Source of the DNA: Hyphomonadaceae bacterium
Lineage (GTDB): Bacteria; Pseudomonadota; Alphaproteobacteria; Caulobacterales; Aquidulcibacteraceae
Length of the DNA: 64,000 nucleotides
Direction: 5' to 3'
NCBI GenBank assembly: GCA_022841905.1
Contig: JALHQO010000011.1
Span: 62,001 to 126,000, forward strand
Below are positions 1 through 9,682 of this stretch, piece by piece. A program made the translations under genes and the position numbers. Each line of letters opens with the position of its first letter. The stretch's first letter is position 1. A model generated the notes under the pieces. It saw nothing but the letters and a program-made list of their open reading frames with translations. It did no database searches and was not told the DNA's origin.

Positions 1-2
1 AC

Positions 3-140
3 AGCCGGGGTCGTGACGACGATGATCGCGGCGAACGTGATGGGCGTGACCGTGACGGACGAGGCGATCGTGACGACCGCGATCAGCGCGATGGTCGGCG
101 TGACGGCGGCCTCGAAGGCGGCCCGAACCGCCCGCGCTAA
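3..140 (+). CDS. 3' end of an Arg/Asp/Gly-rich protein (partial)
   Basis: Only the last 45 codons and a TAA stop lie in the window; the start is to the left. The visible part is almost entirely Asp, Arg and Gly (RDRDGRGDRDDRDQRDGR-like) and ends in a Pro/Arg tail. Composition and position match the next gene, which has a clear signal peptide, so this is probably the end of a paralogous secreted protein. Both genes are followed by a hairpin embedded in near-identical flanking sequence. No function can be assigned. The frame is set by the long unbroken charged run and the stop just before a terminator. Confidence 0.6.
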   Translation, partial: SRGRDDDDRGERDGRDRDGRGDRDDRDQRDGRRDGGLEGGPNRPR

Positions 141-161
141 TTGGCTCTAGTCGACAAGAAG

Positions 162-192
162 AGGCGTTCGCTCACAAGGCGGACGCCTTTTT
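162..192 (+). terminator. Rho-independent terminator
   Basis: A 10-bp stem (AGGCGTTCGC with GCGGACGCCT, one G-T wobble) with a 7-nt loop runs into TTTTT. It lies 21 nt after the stop of the upstream Arg/Asp-rich gene and is placed to end its transcript. Confidence 0.85.
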
Positions 193-295
193 CTGTACGG
201 CGCTGACAACTGAGTTCCGCGCTCAGCGGCGGTTCAGCTGACGAGCTGCATCATCGTCACATGCCGCTTTCGAGCGGCTTTGGGAGCGCAGTGTT

Positions 296-772
296 ATGAA
301 GAAGCTCGTTGCCGCTCTGGCGGCTGTTTTCACTTTGGCCACCGCTGGCGTTGCGTCGGCGCAGGATTGGCGCGGCGGCGACCGCGATCGCGGCGAATGG
401 CGCGGCGACCGCGATGATCGCGGCGGACGCGGCGATCGCGACTGGGATCGTGACAACTGGGATCGTGACAATCGTGGGCGCGGCGAAATTGTCGTGCGCG
501 ATCTGCGCGGTCGCATCCACACCTTCGACCGCCGCGACCGCGAATGGGATACTATCATCCGCAGCCCGTTCGGCTTCCGCCCCGGCCCGACCTACGTCTA
601 CACCGACGAGTGCCGTCGCGGCGAATGCCAGATCCACGTCTACGAACGCGGCAGCCGCCGGCCCGTCGCCGCCATCTGGGCGCCGCCGCTGAATAGCCCG
701 CGCTATTTCAGCTACCGAGCGCACGAAGATTACGGCCATCGCCCGCTCGGCGGCAGACCGCGCTACTATTGA
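296..772 (+). CDS. Secreted Arg/Asp-rich protein of unknown function
   Basis: 158 aa. The N-terminus is a typical Sec signal peptide: two Lys, a hydrophobic Ala/Leu stretch and an Ala-X-Ala-like cleavage site near residue 22. Residues 23-65 are low-complexity Asp/Arg/Gly/Trp repeats. Residues 66-158 are more ordered and contain two Cys in a DECRRGEC-type context that could form a disulfide. Exported to the periplasm or surface. The composition resembles RcnB-like periplasmic proteins, but I see no diagnostic motif. It is the second of two tandem copies with related terminators. Function unknown. Confidence 0.8.
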   Translation: MKKLVAALAAVFTLATAGVASAQDWRGGDRDRGEWRGDRDDRGGRGDRDWDRDNWDRDNRGRGEIVVRDLRGRIHTFDRRDREWDTIIRSPFGFRPGPTYVYTDECRRGECQIHVYERGSRRPVAAIWAPPLNSPRYFSYRAHEDYGHRPLGGRPRYY

Positions 773-787
773 TCGCGACTGATCGAC

Positions 788-817
788 AAAAAGAAGCGTC
801 CGCTTAGGCGGGCGCTT
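788..817 (-). terminator. Rho-independent terminator of gor
   Basis: On the minus strand a 10-bp stem (AAGCGCCCGC with GCGGACGCTT, one wobble) and 4-nt loop are followed by CTTTTT. The hairpin overlaps the gor stop codon. It also lies 15 nt past the stop of the convergent secreted-protein gene, so it may end both transcripts, but the T-run favours the minus strand. The stem and its flank closely resemble the terminator at 162-192. Confidence 0.8.
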
Positions 818-2189
818 CGTTGTCGTGGGCGATGGGCTCGCCCATCAGTACCAGTTCTTCCGCGCCGGTTGGATGCACGGCGCACGTAATGTCCCACTGC
901 GCTTTCGTCAGGCCTGCTTTCACTGCCACGGCGGCGAGCTGAATCTGTTCCGGGCTGTCGACACCGGCGATGTGGACCCCGAGCACGCGGTCGGTTTGCG
1001 TATCGACCACCATTTTCATCAGCACACGCTGCTCGTTCTGCGCGATGATGTGCTTCATCGGGCGGAAGGTGGTGCGGAAGACTTTGAGCTTGTGGCCTTT
1101 GGCACGCGCCTGCTCTTCGTTGAGCCCAACCGAGCCAACCGGCGGGCGCGAAAACACGGCGCTGGCGATGTCGGCATGATCGAAGGCCGTTGGCCGTCCG
1201 TGGAATTCGGTTTCCACGAACGCCATCGCTTCTCTGATGGCGACAGGCGTGAGGTTCACGCGATCGGTGACGTCGCCCACCGCCCAGATCGAGGGCACGC
1301 TGGAGCGGGAGAACTCATCGACGGCCACAGCGCCGCGATCGGTGAGGCGCACGCCGGCGGCTTCAAGCCCCATGCCGCTCGTGTTCGGTTCACGCCCGAT
1401 CGCCCACATGACATGATCGGCTTCGAGCTTCATCGAGTTGGAGAGTGAAACCAGTTTGCGGCCGTCGCTCAGCCCCGTCACCTCTTCTATGGTCGAGCCG
1501 CAAATGATCTTCACGCCGGTGCGCTCTAGATCGGCTTGAACGTGCGCGCGGATGTCGTGGTCGAAGCCGCGCAGAATGCGCTCGCCGCGATAGACGACCG
1601 TGGTCTCGACGCCGAGGCCGGAAAACACGGTGGCAAACTCCACCGCAATATAGCCGCCGCCGGCGATGACGATGCTGGCGGGCAAGTTTTCCAGCGTGAA
1701 AGCGTCGGTCGAGGTGATGCCGAACTCTTGGCCTTTGATCTCGCTAGGGCGCAGCGTGTGGCCGCCGACGGCGATCAGGATGCGCTCGGCGGTCACGGAA
1801 CGGCCCTCGCGCGTGAGGCGCACAGTGTGCGGATCAACGACGATGGCGCGGTCGTCGATCATTTCGACGGCGGCGGCTTCGAGGTTCTTGGCGTAGAGAC
1901 CCGAGAGCCGGTTCACTTCGTCTTGCACAGCGTCGCGCAAAGTCGGCCAATCGAAGCGCGCCCAATCGACGGTCCAGCCGAAGCCTTTGGCGTCGCGAAA
2001 GGATTGCGAGAACTCGCTCGCATAAACGAAGAGCTTCTTCGGCACGCAGCCGCGCAGCACGCAGGTGCCGCCGATCTGCACTTGCTCGGCGATGGCCACT
2101 TTCGCGCCCGCCTTCGACGCCAGCCGCGCCGCACGCACGCCGCCGGAACCAGCGCCAATGACGAAGAGATCGTAGTCGTATTTCGGCAT
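804..2189 (-). CDS. gor: Glutathione-disulfide reductase
   Basis: 461 aa, the usual length. A cytosolic FAD flavoenzyme that reduces glutathione disulfide with NADPH. Seen: an N-terminal FAD-binding GAGSGG at residues 12-17; the redox disulfide Cys43-X4-Cys48 in the glutathione-reductase form GGTCVLRGCVPKK; a second Rossmann motif (AGGGYIAVEFA) followed by an Arg-containing YRGERILRGF segment that fits NADPH; and the C-terminal His439-Pro-Thr-Gly-Ala-Glu444 that forms the active-site acid/base pair. The CVLRGCVPKKL form is the plant/cyanobacterial/alphaproteobacterial type. It starts 16 nt after the purL stop and is probably cotranscribed with it. Confidence 0.95.
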   Translation of the reverse strand: MPKYDYDLFVIGAGSGGVRAARLASKAGAKVAIAEQVQIGGTCVLRGCVPKKLFVYASEFSQSFRDAKGFGWTVDWARFDWPTLRDAVQDEVNRLSGLYAKNLEAAAVEMIDDRAIVVDPHTVRLTREGRSVTAERILIAVGGHTLRPSEIKGQEFGITSTDAFTLENLPASIVIAGGGYIAVEFATVFSGLGVETTVVYRGERILRGFDHDIRAHVQADLERTGVKIICGSTIEEVTGLSDGRKLVSLSNSMKLEADHVMWAIGREPNTSGMGLEAAGVRLTDRGAVAVDEFSRSSVPSIWAVGDVTDRVNLTPVAIREAMAFVETEFHGRPTAFDHADIASAVFSRPPVGSVGLNEEQARAKGHKLKVFRTTFRPMKHIIAQNEQRVLMKMVVDTQTDRVLGVHIAGVDSPEQIQLAAVAVKAGLTKAQWDITCAVHPTGAEELVLMGEPIAHDNEAPA

Positions 2190-2205
2190 CGGCCGCTCCG
2201 GCGCG

Positions 2206-4437
2206 CTAATGCGCCTTCTTCATATAGGCAGGCAGCCAGCTTTCGTGAGCGGCGCGGAGATCGTCGAGTGACACGCGTTCGCGTTGGCCGCTGGCGCCCA
2301 GATAACTGATTTCGCGCCCGCTGGCTTTGCCGACGACGAGAAAGCTAACGCCAGCGGCGCGCGCTTTTGCGTCGAGCGCGTCGGCCTTGTTGGCGGGGAG
2401 CGCGATGAGATAGCGGGCTTGATCTTCGGCGTAGAGAAACGCCGCATCGCCCAGATCGCCTTGATAACCGAGACTGACGCCGACATCGGAGGCGAGCGCC
2501 ATTTCAGCGGCGGCGACGCCAAGGCCGCCATCGCTCAGATCGTGCGCAGCGCGGACCGTGCCCTCAGTGATGAGGGCGCGCACCAAATCGCCGTTCTTCT
2601 TCTCAACAGCAAGATCAACTTTCGGCGCAGCGCCGCCGAGCTTGAAGAGATCGCGGGCGTAGACGCTCTGGCCGAAATGGCCGCTCGTTTCGCCGATCAG
2701 CACCAGCACATCGCCTTGGCGGAGCGCATCAGCCGTCGCGCGGCGGTTGAGATTGTCGATGATGCCGACGCCGCCGATTGCTGGGGTCGGGAGAATGGCT
2801 TGGCCGTTGGTCTCGTTATAGAGCGAGACGTTGCCGCTGATGACCGGGAATGCCAATTCACGGCAGGCTTCGGCCATACCTTCGATCGCATACACGATCT
2901 GACCCATGATTTCCGGGCGCTGCGGATTGCCGAAATTGAGATTGTCGGTCACCGCCAGCGGGCGCGCGCCAGTGACGGTGAGATTGCGCCAGGCCTCGGC
3001 GACCGCTTGCTTGCCGCCTTCATAGGCGTCGGCTTCCACGTAGCGGGGCGTGACATCGCACGTCATCGCCAGCGCGCGCTTGGAGCCATAGAGGCGCACG
3101 ATCGCCGCATCGCTGTTAGAGTCTGCCAGCGTGTCGCCCATGACGTGGCGATCGTATTGCTCCCAAATCCAGCGTTTCGATGCTTGGTCGGGTTGCGCGA
3201 GCAAGGTCGTCAGCGATTGCGCGAAGCCGGGATAGTCGGAAGTCAGGCGCGTTTGCTCGGCATCTGTAAGCGGAATCGCTTTCAGCGGCTGAACGTAAGG
3301 CCGCTCATATTTCGGCGCTTCATCGGCCAGCGGCCCCAGCGGGATGTCGCAGACGATTTCGCCATGCCAGCGGAGCGTGAGATTGCCGGTGTCCGTCGTC
3401 GTGCCGATCACGGCGGCGTCGAGGCCCCACTTTTCAAAGATCGCTTGCGCCTCCGCTTCGCGGCCGGGCTTGAGCACCATGAGCATGCGCTCTTGGCTCT
3501 CGCTCAGCATGAATTCGTATGGCGTCATGCCCTCTTCGCGCGCGGGCACGGCGTCGAGATCGAGCAGGATGCCAGCTTCGCCTTTGGACGCCATCTCAAC
3601 GGAAGACGATGTAAGCCCCGCCGCGCCCATGTCCTGGATGCCAATGATCGCGTCAGTCGCCATCAGTTCGAGGCAGGCTTCGATGAGCAGTTTCTCAAGG
3701 AAGGGATCGCCGACTTGCACAGTGGGCCTGAGGCCATCTTCGCCTTCGATGAATTCCGCGCTCGCCATCGTCGCGCCGTGAATGCCGTCGCGGCCAGTCT
3801 TGGCGCCGACATAGACGACAGGATTGTTCGCGCCTTTGGCGGCGGCGGTGAAGATTTTGGTTTTGTCGGCGATGCCGAGGCAGAAGACGTTGACGAGGAT
3901 GTTGCCGTTATAGCGCGCGTCGAAATTCGTCTCGCCGCCAACCGTGGGCACGCCGACGCAATTGCCGTAGAAGCTGATGCCCGACACAACGCCGTCAACG
4001 AGCTTGCGCGTCTTGGGGTGGCTCGGTTCGCCGAAGCGCAGCGCGTTCATGATCGCGACCGGTCGCGCGCCCATCGTGAAGATATCGCGCAGAATGCCGC
4101 CGACGCCGGTGGCCGCGCCCTGAAAGGGTTCGATGAAGCTCGGGTGGTTGTGGCTCTCCATCTTGAAGATGGCGGCAAGCCCCTCGCCGATATCGATGGC
4201 GCCGGCGTTTTCGCCTGGGCCGTAGATCACGTGCGGCGCCTTGGTCGGGAATTTCGCCAGGTGCACGCGCGTCGACTTGTACGAGCAGTGCTCGCTCCAC
4301 ATCACCGAGAAGATGCCCAGCTCTGTCGTGTTCGGCGTGCGGCCGAGCTTTTCCAGCACGAGGTCGTATTCGTCGCGGGAGAGGCCGAATTCTTCGGCGA
4401 GGGCCAGAGTTCCTGGCGCGAGCGGGTCTAGGGACAT
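2206..4437 (-). CDS. purL: Phosphoribosylformylglycinamidine synthase subunit PurL
   Basis: 743 aa, the small-type PurL that works with separate PurS and PurQ. It makes formylglycinamidine ribonucleotide from FGAR, ATP and glutamine-derived ammonia, step 4 of purine synthesis. Seen: the HCSYKS segment near residue 50, the ESHNHPS nucleotide-binding motif, [12 protein letters not shown], and two repeated AIRS-like halves with a second glycine-rich motif ([11 protein letters not shown]) near the C-terminus. purS and purQ are not in the window. gor follows 16 nt downstream. A 715-aa open frame on the opposite strand is a GC artefact. Confidence 0.96.
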   Translation of the reverse strand: MSLDPLAPGTLALAEEFGLSRDEYDLVLEKLGRTPNTTELGIFSVMWSEHCSYKSTRVHLAKFPTKAPHVIYGPGENAGAIDIGEGLAAIFKMESHNHPSFIEPFQGAATGVGGILRDIFTMGARPVAIMNALRFGEPSHPKTRKLVDGVVSGISFYGNCVGVPTVGGETNFDARYNGNILVNVFCLGIADKTKIFTAAAKGANNPVVYVGAKTGRDGIHGATMASAEFIEGEDGLRPTVQVGDPFLEKLLIEACLELMATDAIIGIQDMGAAGLTSSSVEMASKGEAGILLDLDAVPAREEGMTPYEFMLSESQERMLMVLKPGREAEAQAIFEKWGLDAAVIGTTTDTGNLTLRWHGEIVCDIPLGPLADEAPKYERPYVQPLKAIPLTDAEQTRLTSDYPGFAQSLTTLLAQPDQASKRWIWEQYDRHVMGDTLADSNSDAAIVRLYGSKRALAMTCDVTPRYVEADAYEGGKQAVAEAWRNLTVTGARPLAVTDNLNFGNPQRPEIMGQIVYAIEGMAEACRELAFPVISGNVSLYNETNGQAILPTPAIGGVGIIDNLNRRATADALRQGDVLVLIGETSGHFGQSVYARDLFKLGGAAPKVDLAVEKKNGDLVRALITEGTVRAAHDLSDGGLGVAAAEMALASDVGVSLGYQGDLGDAAFLYAEDQARYLIALPANKADALDAKARAAGVSFLVVGKASGREISYLGASGQRERVSLDDLRAAHESWLPAYMKKAH

Positions 4438-4583
4438 GGGGGCGAGATAACGTGTGTCGGCAGGCCCCGCAATTGGCGGCCAGGCCGCAGCGCCGCAGGG
4501 CTCCTTCCCGCGCCGGAACGTGGCGGCAACTCGACAAAGGAGGCCTTGCGCCTTACTCCCTGAACCAACGAGGAGCCCTCCCC

Positions 4584-5039
4584 ATGGCCATGCGCGAAGT
4601 ACCGCTCTCAGACATCCAGACTCTGGTCGGCACCGAATTGGGCGTCTCCGACTGGCTGGAGATCACCCAAGACCGGGTCAACCGCTTCGCCGACGCCACC
4701 GGCGACCATCAGTGGATCCACGTCGATATCGAGCGCGCCACCAAGGAAATCGGCGGTCCGATCGCGCACGGCTATTTGATCGCCTCGCTAATTCCGTTCC
4801 TGGCCAAGAACATTATCAGCTATTCGGGCGTCAGCCGCGGCATCAATTACGGCTCCAACAAAGTCCGCTTCACCAATATGGTGCGCGTCGGCGCCCGCAT
4901 CCGCATGCGCGCCAAGATGCTCTCCTGCGAGCCGCGCGGCCCTGGCCTTCAAGTGATCAACGAATTCACCATCGAGATCGAAAACGAAGAACGCCCGGCC
5001 TGCGTGGCCGAAGTCGTGTCGCTGATCTATCCGAGCTGA
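4584..5039 (+). CDS. MaoC-family (R)-hydratase/dehydratase
   Basis: 151 aa, a single hot-dog fold of the NodN/MaoC type. These enzymes hydrate enoyl-CoA or enoyl-thioester substrates. The hydratase-2 motif [14 protein letters not shown] is present, with likely catalytic Asp41 and His46, followed by [11 protein letters not shown]. The ATG at 4584 is chosen because AGGAG lies 9 nt upstream; the reading frame is open 132 nt further, but that part is low in plausible coding content. The next gene starts 1 nt after its stop, so the two are probably cotranscribed. The exact substrate is not visible. Confidence 0.85.
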   Translation: MAMREVPLSDIQTLVGTELGVSDWLEITQDRVNRFADATGDHQWIHVDIERATKEIGGPIAHGYLIASLIPFLAKNIISYSGVSRGINYGSNKVRFTNMVRVGARIRMRAKMLSCEPRGPGLQVINEFTIEIENEERPACVAEVVSLIYPS

Positions 5040-5040
5040 C

Positions 5041-5874
5041 GTGCTGACCTTCGTCGAGGCGATCTCGCTGGCGGGAGATCGGGCCAAGCAGAACGATGAC
5101 GCGCTGGGGTTCTCAGGCGGCCGCGCCTGGGTGCTCGACGGCGCGACTGACATGCACGGCACGCCGCTCACGGGATGGGCCTCGGACGCCAGCTGGATCG
5201 CGCACACGGCCAACGCCGCGCTCTATGCGAGCGATACCGCTTTGGAGATGCGCGATGTTGTTCGCACAACCAGCGCTCTAGCGGCTGCAGCGTTCGCAAG
5301 GATCAGCAAAGGCGTGAGTTACGAGAAATGGCAATCGCCGATCTCGTCCCTGCTCATGATCGAAGAGACAGGCGCGGGCATACGCGGTCTCGATCTAGGC
5401 GACAGCCGCGTGTTTGCACTGAGCGCCGATGATGCGGTCCATGTCGCTGGCGGCGTTATTGGCGGGCGCGATGCCGAAGCGGATGCGGCGGCCAAGCAGA
5501 CTGACGCCGATAAGCCGCTACTGCAGCGCACCGCGACGATCGATATGCTACGCCGCAATCGCGCCAGCTTGAACCGGCCCGGCTCGCACTGGACATTCGG
5601 CATTGATCCCGCCTGCGCCGATCATGCCCGGGCATGGTCGTTCGATCTGACCCGGCCCGCGCACGTGCTGCTGATGACAGACGGTTTCGCTGTGCTGGCC
5701 GACCAATATGGCGGTTACACGCCGGAAGGCTTGGTGCGGGCTGTCGTGGACAAGGGTCTGCAGGAGCTCGGGCGAGAACTCCGCGCCATCGAAGCAGCGG
5801 ACGCTGGCGGGGCCAAGCATCCGCGCTTTAAGGCGAGCGATGACGCGACTGCGCTGCTGCTGCGGCTATCCTAG
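5041..5874 (+). CDS. PP2C-family serine/threonine phosphatase-like protein
   Basis: 277 aa with a GTG start directly after the dehydratase stop. PP2C landmarks are seen in order: QNDD near residue 18, DGATD (Asp33, Asp37) that would bind metal, LGDSRVF near 121, MTDGF in the middle, and a terminal SDDATALLL. These correspond to the metal-binding aspartates of metal-dependent (PPM/PP2C) phosphatases. It is soluble, with no signal peptide. The target is unknown; there is no kinase next to it. Confidence 0.75.
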   Translation: MLTFVEAISLAGDRAKQNDDALGFSGGRAWVLDGATDMHGTPLTGWASDASWIAHTANAALYASDTALEMRDVVRTTSALAAAAFARISKGVSYEKWQSPISSLLMIEETGAGIRGLDLGDSRVFALSADDAVHVAGGVIGGRDAEADAAAKQTDADKPLLQRTATIDMLRRNRASLNRPGSHWTFGIDPACADHARAWSFDLTRPAHVLLMTDGFAVLADQYGGYTPEGLVRAVVDKGLQELGRELRAIEAADAGGAKHPRFKASDDATALLLRLS

Positions 5875-5950
5875 GCGTTGACGCAGGCCGCCAGCGCGGC
5901 GAACACCGACCGTCGCATTGCCCTCTTCCTGCGCCGCCACGGATGCTTCA

Positions 5951-8044
5951 ATGACCATACCCACCCCGCCCGTCGCCCGCATCGAGCCGAAGCGGATCGA
6001 GCAACTGGGGCGCGTGCGCGTCGATAATTATGCGTGGCTGAAGGACGACAACTGGCAGCAAGTGATGCGCGATCCGTCGCTGCTGAAGCCGGACATCCGC
6101 GCCTATCTCGATGAAGAGAACGCCTATCGCGAAGCCGTAATGGCGCCGACGGCGGCGCTGCAGGAGCGCATCTATCAAGAGATGCGCGGCCGCACGAAAG
6201 AGGACGATAGCTCCGTGCCGTCGCCGGACGGTCCGTGGGACTACTATCGCCGCTTCGTCACGGGCGCGCAGCATCCGGTGCATGCGCGCCGCCCGCGTGG
6301 CAGCGAAGGCCCCGAGCAGGTGCTGATCGATGTCGATGCGCAAGCGCAGGGCAAGACGTTTTATAAAGTCTTGGCCGCAGAGCACTCGCCCGATCATGCG
6401 CTCTATGCGTACGCGGTCGATGAACAGGGTTCGGAAATTTATTCCGTCTATGTGAAGGACCTGGTGTCCGGCGAGACGCTGGCGGGGCCAGTCGCCAATT
6501 GCACCGGCGATTTCTGCTGGTCGCCCGATGCGCAGCACCTGTTCTGGGTGTTTCGCGACGACAATGGCCGCCCGGCGAAAATCTACCGCCGCCCCGCGCG
6601 CGGCGGCGAGGATGTGCTCGTCTATGACGAGCCGGACGACGGCTTTTTCGTCGGCATCGATCAAAGCGAAAGCCGGGAATTCATCGTCATCCACGTCGGC
6701 CACCACGCCTCGTCTGAGACGCTGCTGATCCCGGCCGACAACCCGACGGCGACGCCTGAGGTGTTTTCGCCGCGCGCGGATGAGACGCTCTACAGCGTCA
6801 CGCATTGGGATGGGCGCTGGTACATCCTCACCAACGCCGACGGGGCGGTGGATTTCAAAATCATGGTGGCCGACCTCGGGCGCACAGACCGTGCGCACTG
6901 GCGCGAGTTCGTGCCGCATCAACCTGGGCGCTACATTACCGGGCTTAGCGCGAAGAGAGGTTATCTTGTCCGCGCCGAGCGTGAAAACGCGCTGCCGCGT
7001 ATCGTGATCCGCCATCGCGCAGGCGACGAGCATGCGATCGCGTTGACGGAAGATGCGTTCAACATCGAGCTTGCCGGCGGCTTCGAGTACGACACGCCGA
7101 CGCAGCGCTACGTCTATGAATCGCCCACCACGCCGATGCAGTGGTTCGACTACGACATGGGCGCGCGCACGCAGGTGCTGCGCAAGACGCAGGAGATTCC
7201 GTCAGGTCACAATCCCGCCGACTACGAGTCGCGGCGCTTCTTCGCGACGGCGCCGGACGGCAAACAAGTCCCGATCACGGTGCTGATGAAGCGCGGCGCG
7301 CCGCTCGATGGCTCGGCGCCGCTCTATCTTTATGGCTACGGCTCGTACGGCATCAATCTCGACGCCGATTTCTCGATCCGGCGCTTTTCCATTGTCGATC
7401 GCGGCTGGGTGTACGCCATCGCGCACGTGCGCGGCGGCGCCGATATGGGTTTCGGCTGGTATCAAGACGGCAAACGCTTCGCCAAGAAGAACAGCTTCAC
7501 CGACTTTATCGCCTGCGCCGAAGAGCTGATCACGCGCGGCTACGGCCGCGCTGGGCGCATCGTCGCCGAGGGCCGCTCGGCTGGCGGCCTATTGATGGGC
7601 GCGATCGCGAACATGCGGCCGGATTTGTGGGCCGGCGTGATCGGCGGCGTGCCGTTCGTGGATGTGCTCAACACGATGAGCGATACGTCGCTGCCGCTGA
7701 CGCCGCCCGAATGGCCCGAATGGGGCAATCCGCTGGAGGACGCGGAAGCCTACGACTACATCGCCTCCTACTGCCCCTACACAAATATCGAAGCGAAAGC
7801 CTATCCAGCCATCCTCTCAACTGGCGGCCTCACCGATCCGCGCGTCACCTATTGGGAGCCGGCGAAATGGGCGGCGAAACTGCGCCCGCATACGACGAGC
7901 GGCCGGCCTATCCTCATGAAGATGAACATGGGCGCGGGTCATGCCGGCAGCGCTGGCCGCTTCGAGTTCCTGCGCGAGCTTGCACATGACTATGCGTTCG
8001 CAGTGAAAGCGATCGGCGCGGAAGAAGCTGGCGGGCCGTTTTAG
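5951..8044 (+). CDS. ptrB: Oligopeptidase B (protease II)
   Basis: 697 aa, S9A prolyl-oligopeptidase family. Cleaves short peptides after Arg or Lys in the cytosol. It has an N-terminal beta-propeller (about residues 75-410) and a C-terminal alpha/beta hydrolase domain with nucleophile Ser543 in GRSAGG, Asp629 in GLTDPRVTYWEP and His664 in MGAGHAG, the complete triad. The GRSAGGLLMG and GLTDPRV segments are typical of oligopeptidase B rather than prolyl oligopeptidase. ATG 5951 gives a normal N-terminus; a TTG 33 nt upstream is less likely. Its TAG overlaps the stop of the convergent oppA, so peptide uptake and peptide cleavage lie side by side. Confidence 0.93.
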   Translation: MTIPTPPVARIEPKRIEQLGRVRVDNYAWLKDDNWQQVMRDPSLLKPDIRAYLDEENAYREAVMAPTAALQERIYQEMRGRTKEDDSSVPSPDGPWDYYRRFVTGAQHPVHARRPRGSEGPEQVLIDVDAQAQGKTFYKVLAAEHSPDHALYAYAVDEQGSEIYSVYVKDLVSGETLAGPVANCTGDFCWSPDAQHLFWVFRDDNGRPAKIYRRPARGGEDVLVYDEPDDGFFVGIDQSESREFIVIHVGHHASSETLLIPADNPTATPEVFSPRADETLYSVTHWDGRWYILTNADGAVDFKIMVADLGRTDRAHWREFVPHQPGRYITGLSAKRGYLVRAERENALPRIVIRHRAGDEHAIALTEDAFNIELAGGFEYDTPTQRYVYESPTTPMQWFDYDMGARTQVLRKTQEIPSGHNPADYESRRFFATAPDGKQVPITVLMKRGAPLDGSAPLYLYGYGSYGINLDADFSIRRFSIVDRGWVYAIAHVRGGADMGFGWYQDGKRFAKKNSFTDFIACAEELITRGYGRAGRIVAEGRSAGGLLMGAIANMRPDLWAGVIGGVPFVDVLNTMSDTSLPLTPPEWPEWGNPLEDAEAYDYIASYCPYTNIEAKAYPAILSTGGLTDPRVTYWEPAKWAAKLRPHTTSGRPILMKMNMGAGHAGSAGRFEFLRELAHDYAFAVKAIGAEEAGGPF

Positions 8045-9681
8045 GCCCGAATGCCAAACCAGCGCGCGCGGTGGATGTCTTCGATATTGTCCTCGTAGCC
8101 GGAAATGTCCGGGTGGACGAGATTGGTCGAGTTGATGAAGACGCTGCAGCAGATCGGCGCTTCGCGCAGCAGCAGCTCTTCGGCTTGCAGCATGAGTTGC
8201 GCACGACGCGCGTCGTCACGCTCGACGTCTGAATCACGGATCAGCTGGTCGTAGATTGGGTTGTTGTAGCCAGGGTAATTCTGTGCGCCGGTGCGGCTTT
8301 CGAACAGATAGAGAAAGTTTTTGGCATCGTTGTAATCGCCGATCCAGCCGCCGTCGCCGCAATCGAAATTCTTGGCGCGCAGATTGGCGTAGTGAACCTG
8401 GTTCTCGACGCCGCGCAGTTCGACCGTCACCCACGGCGCAATGGCGTTCCAATCGTTTTGCGCGACCACAGCGACGCGCGGATTGTCGCTGGTGTTGCGG
8501 TGCGAGAAGGCAAAGCGCAGCGGATTGTTCGGGCCGTAGCCGGCTTCGCGCAGCAGCCGCTCGGCTTCGCGCTTGCGCTCTTCCAGGGGCTGACCCGCCC
8601 AGGGATAGCGCGCCGTCGTCGCATAATTGTAAACGCCTGGCGGGATGAACTTGTACGCAGGCTGCTCGCCGGTGCGGTAGATCTGGCTCGCGACGAAATC
8701 GCGATCGTACGCCATCGAAATGGCTTGGCGCACGCGCACGTCGTTGAACGGCGGACGCGTCATGTTGAACGAGAAATAGTTCACCGTGAGATAAGGCGAC
8801 ACGCGCACATAACCCGGCAAATCGCGGCGCAGCACTTCGACTTGGTTCGACGGAAAGCGCGTCGCCCACCCTGCTTCGCCGCTCAACACGCGACGCGCCG
8901 CAGCCTGCACGTCGTTCTGCGGATAGAAATAGAGATGCTCAAGTTCGACGTTCTCGGCGTCGTAGAAGCGCGGGTTCTTTTCAAGGTGGATAATGTAGTT
9001 CGACCACCAGCGCGTCAGCTTGTAAGGCCCGTTGACCTGAATATTGGCCGGCTTCACCCACTCATCGCCGACACGCTCATACACATGCTTCGGGATCGGA
9101 TAAGCGGTGTAGTGCTTCAGAAGCTGCGGCAGGTAGGGCGCCGGGTGCTCGAGGCGGATTTCCAGCGTCAGATCGTCGATCGCGGTGACGCCGAGTTCAT
9201 CGGGCGACAATGCGGCCGTGCCTTCCGGCGGATTGTGGATCAGCTCGGCATTTTTGATCGGGTAGAGGAACGACGCGTACTGAGACAGCGTCTCCGGCGA
9301 GAGGATGCGGCGCATGGCGAAGGCGAAGTCGTGCGCGTCGCAGGCTTCGCCGTCGGACCAGGAGGCGCGGCGCAGGTAGAACGTCCAGGTCAGAAGATCT
9401 TCACTGACTTCCCAGCGTTCGGCCATGCCGGGGATCGGCTCCGAGTTCGCGTCCTCGGTGGTGAGGCCGATGAACATGTTGCCGATAATGTTGTTCTCCC
9501 ACGAGCCGGTGGCTTTGTGGGGATCGAGCGATAGCGGCTCGGACGAGTTGGCGATGTCGAGCGACTTGCGTGACTTGTCGAAGCCGACGACACGGGCGTT
9601 GGCGCAAGCGCCAAGCGAAGCGGCGGCGCCGAGACCGGCGGCGCCTGTCAGCAGTGTGCGGCGGTTGGTGGAGATCGGCAT
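8041..9681 (-). CDS. oppA: Peptide ABC transporter, substrate-binding lipoprotein OppA-like
   Basis: 546 aa, SBP family 5. Captures oligopeptides in the periplasm for the OppBC channel. The N-terminus carries twin arginines (NRRTLLTG) and a lipobox ending in Cys26, so it may be a Tat-exported lipoprotein. The conserved family-5 core is seen: DPHKATG, AMRRILSPETLSQYASFLYP, NGPYKLTRW, and RPPFNDVRVRQAISMAYDR. ATG 9681 is chosen because the signal peptide begins there. It is last in an operon oppB-oppC-oppA, 1 nt after the oppC stop, and convergent with ptrB. Confidence 0.92.
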   Translation of the reverse strand: MPISTNRRTLLTGAAGLGAAASLGACANARVVGFDKSRKSLDIANSSEPLSLDPHKATGSWENNIIGNMFIGLTTEDANSEPIPGMAERWEVSEDLLTWTFYLRRASWSDGEACDAHDFAFAMRRILSPETLSQYASFLYPIKNAELIHNPPEGTAALSPDELGVTAIDDLTLEIRLEHPAPYLPQLLKHYTAYPIPKHVYERVGDEWVKPANIQVNGPYKLTRWWSNYIIHLEKNPRFYDAENVELEHLYFYPQNDVQAAARRVLSGEAGWATRFPSNQVEVLRRDLPGYVRVSPYLTVNYFSFNMTRPPFNDVRVRQAISMAYDRDFVASQIYRTGEQPAYKFIPPGVYNYATTARYPWAGQPLEERKREAERLLREAGYGPNNPLRFAFSHRNTSDNPRVAVVAQNDWNAIAPWVTVELRGVENQVHYANLRAKNFDCGDGGWIGDYNDAKNFLYLFESRTGAQNYPGYNNPIYDQLIRDSDVERDDARRAQLMLQAEELLLREAPICCSVFINSTNLVHPDISGYEDNIEDIHRARWFGIRA

Positions 9682-9682
9682 C

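Noticed and set aside
2284-4431. 715-aa open frame antisense to purL
   Set aside because: Purely a high-GC shadow; purL is intact on the other strand and the antisense product has no known motif.
8234-8869. 211-aa minus frame within oppA
   Set aside because: Alternative frame of a clear OppA gene, rich in Arg/Ser as GC shadows are.
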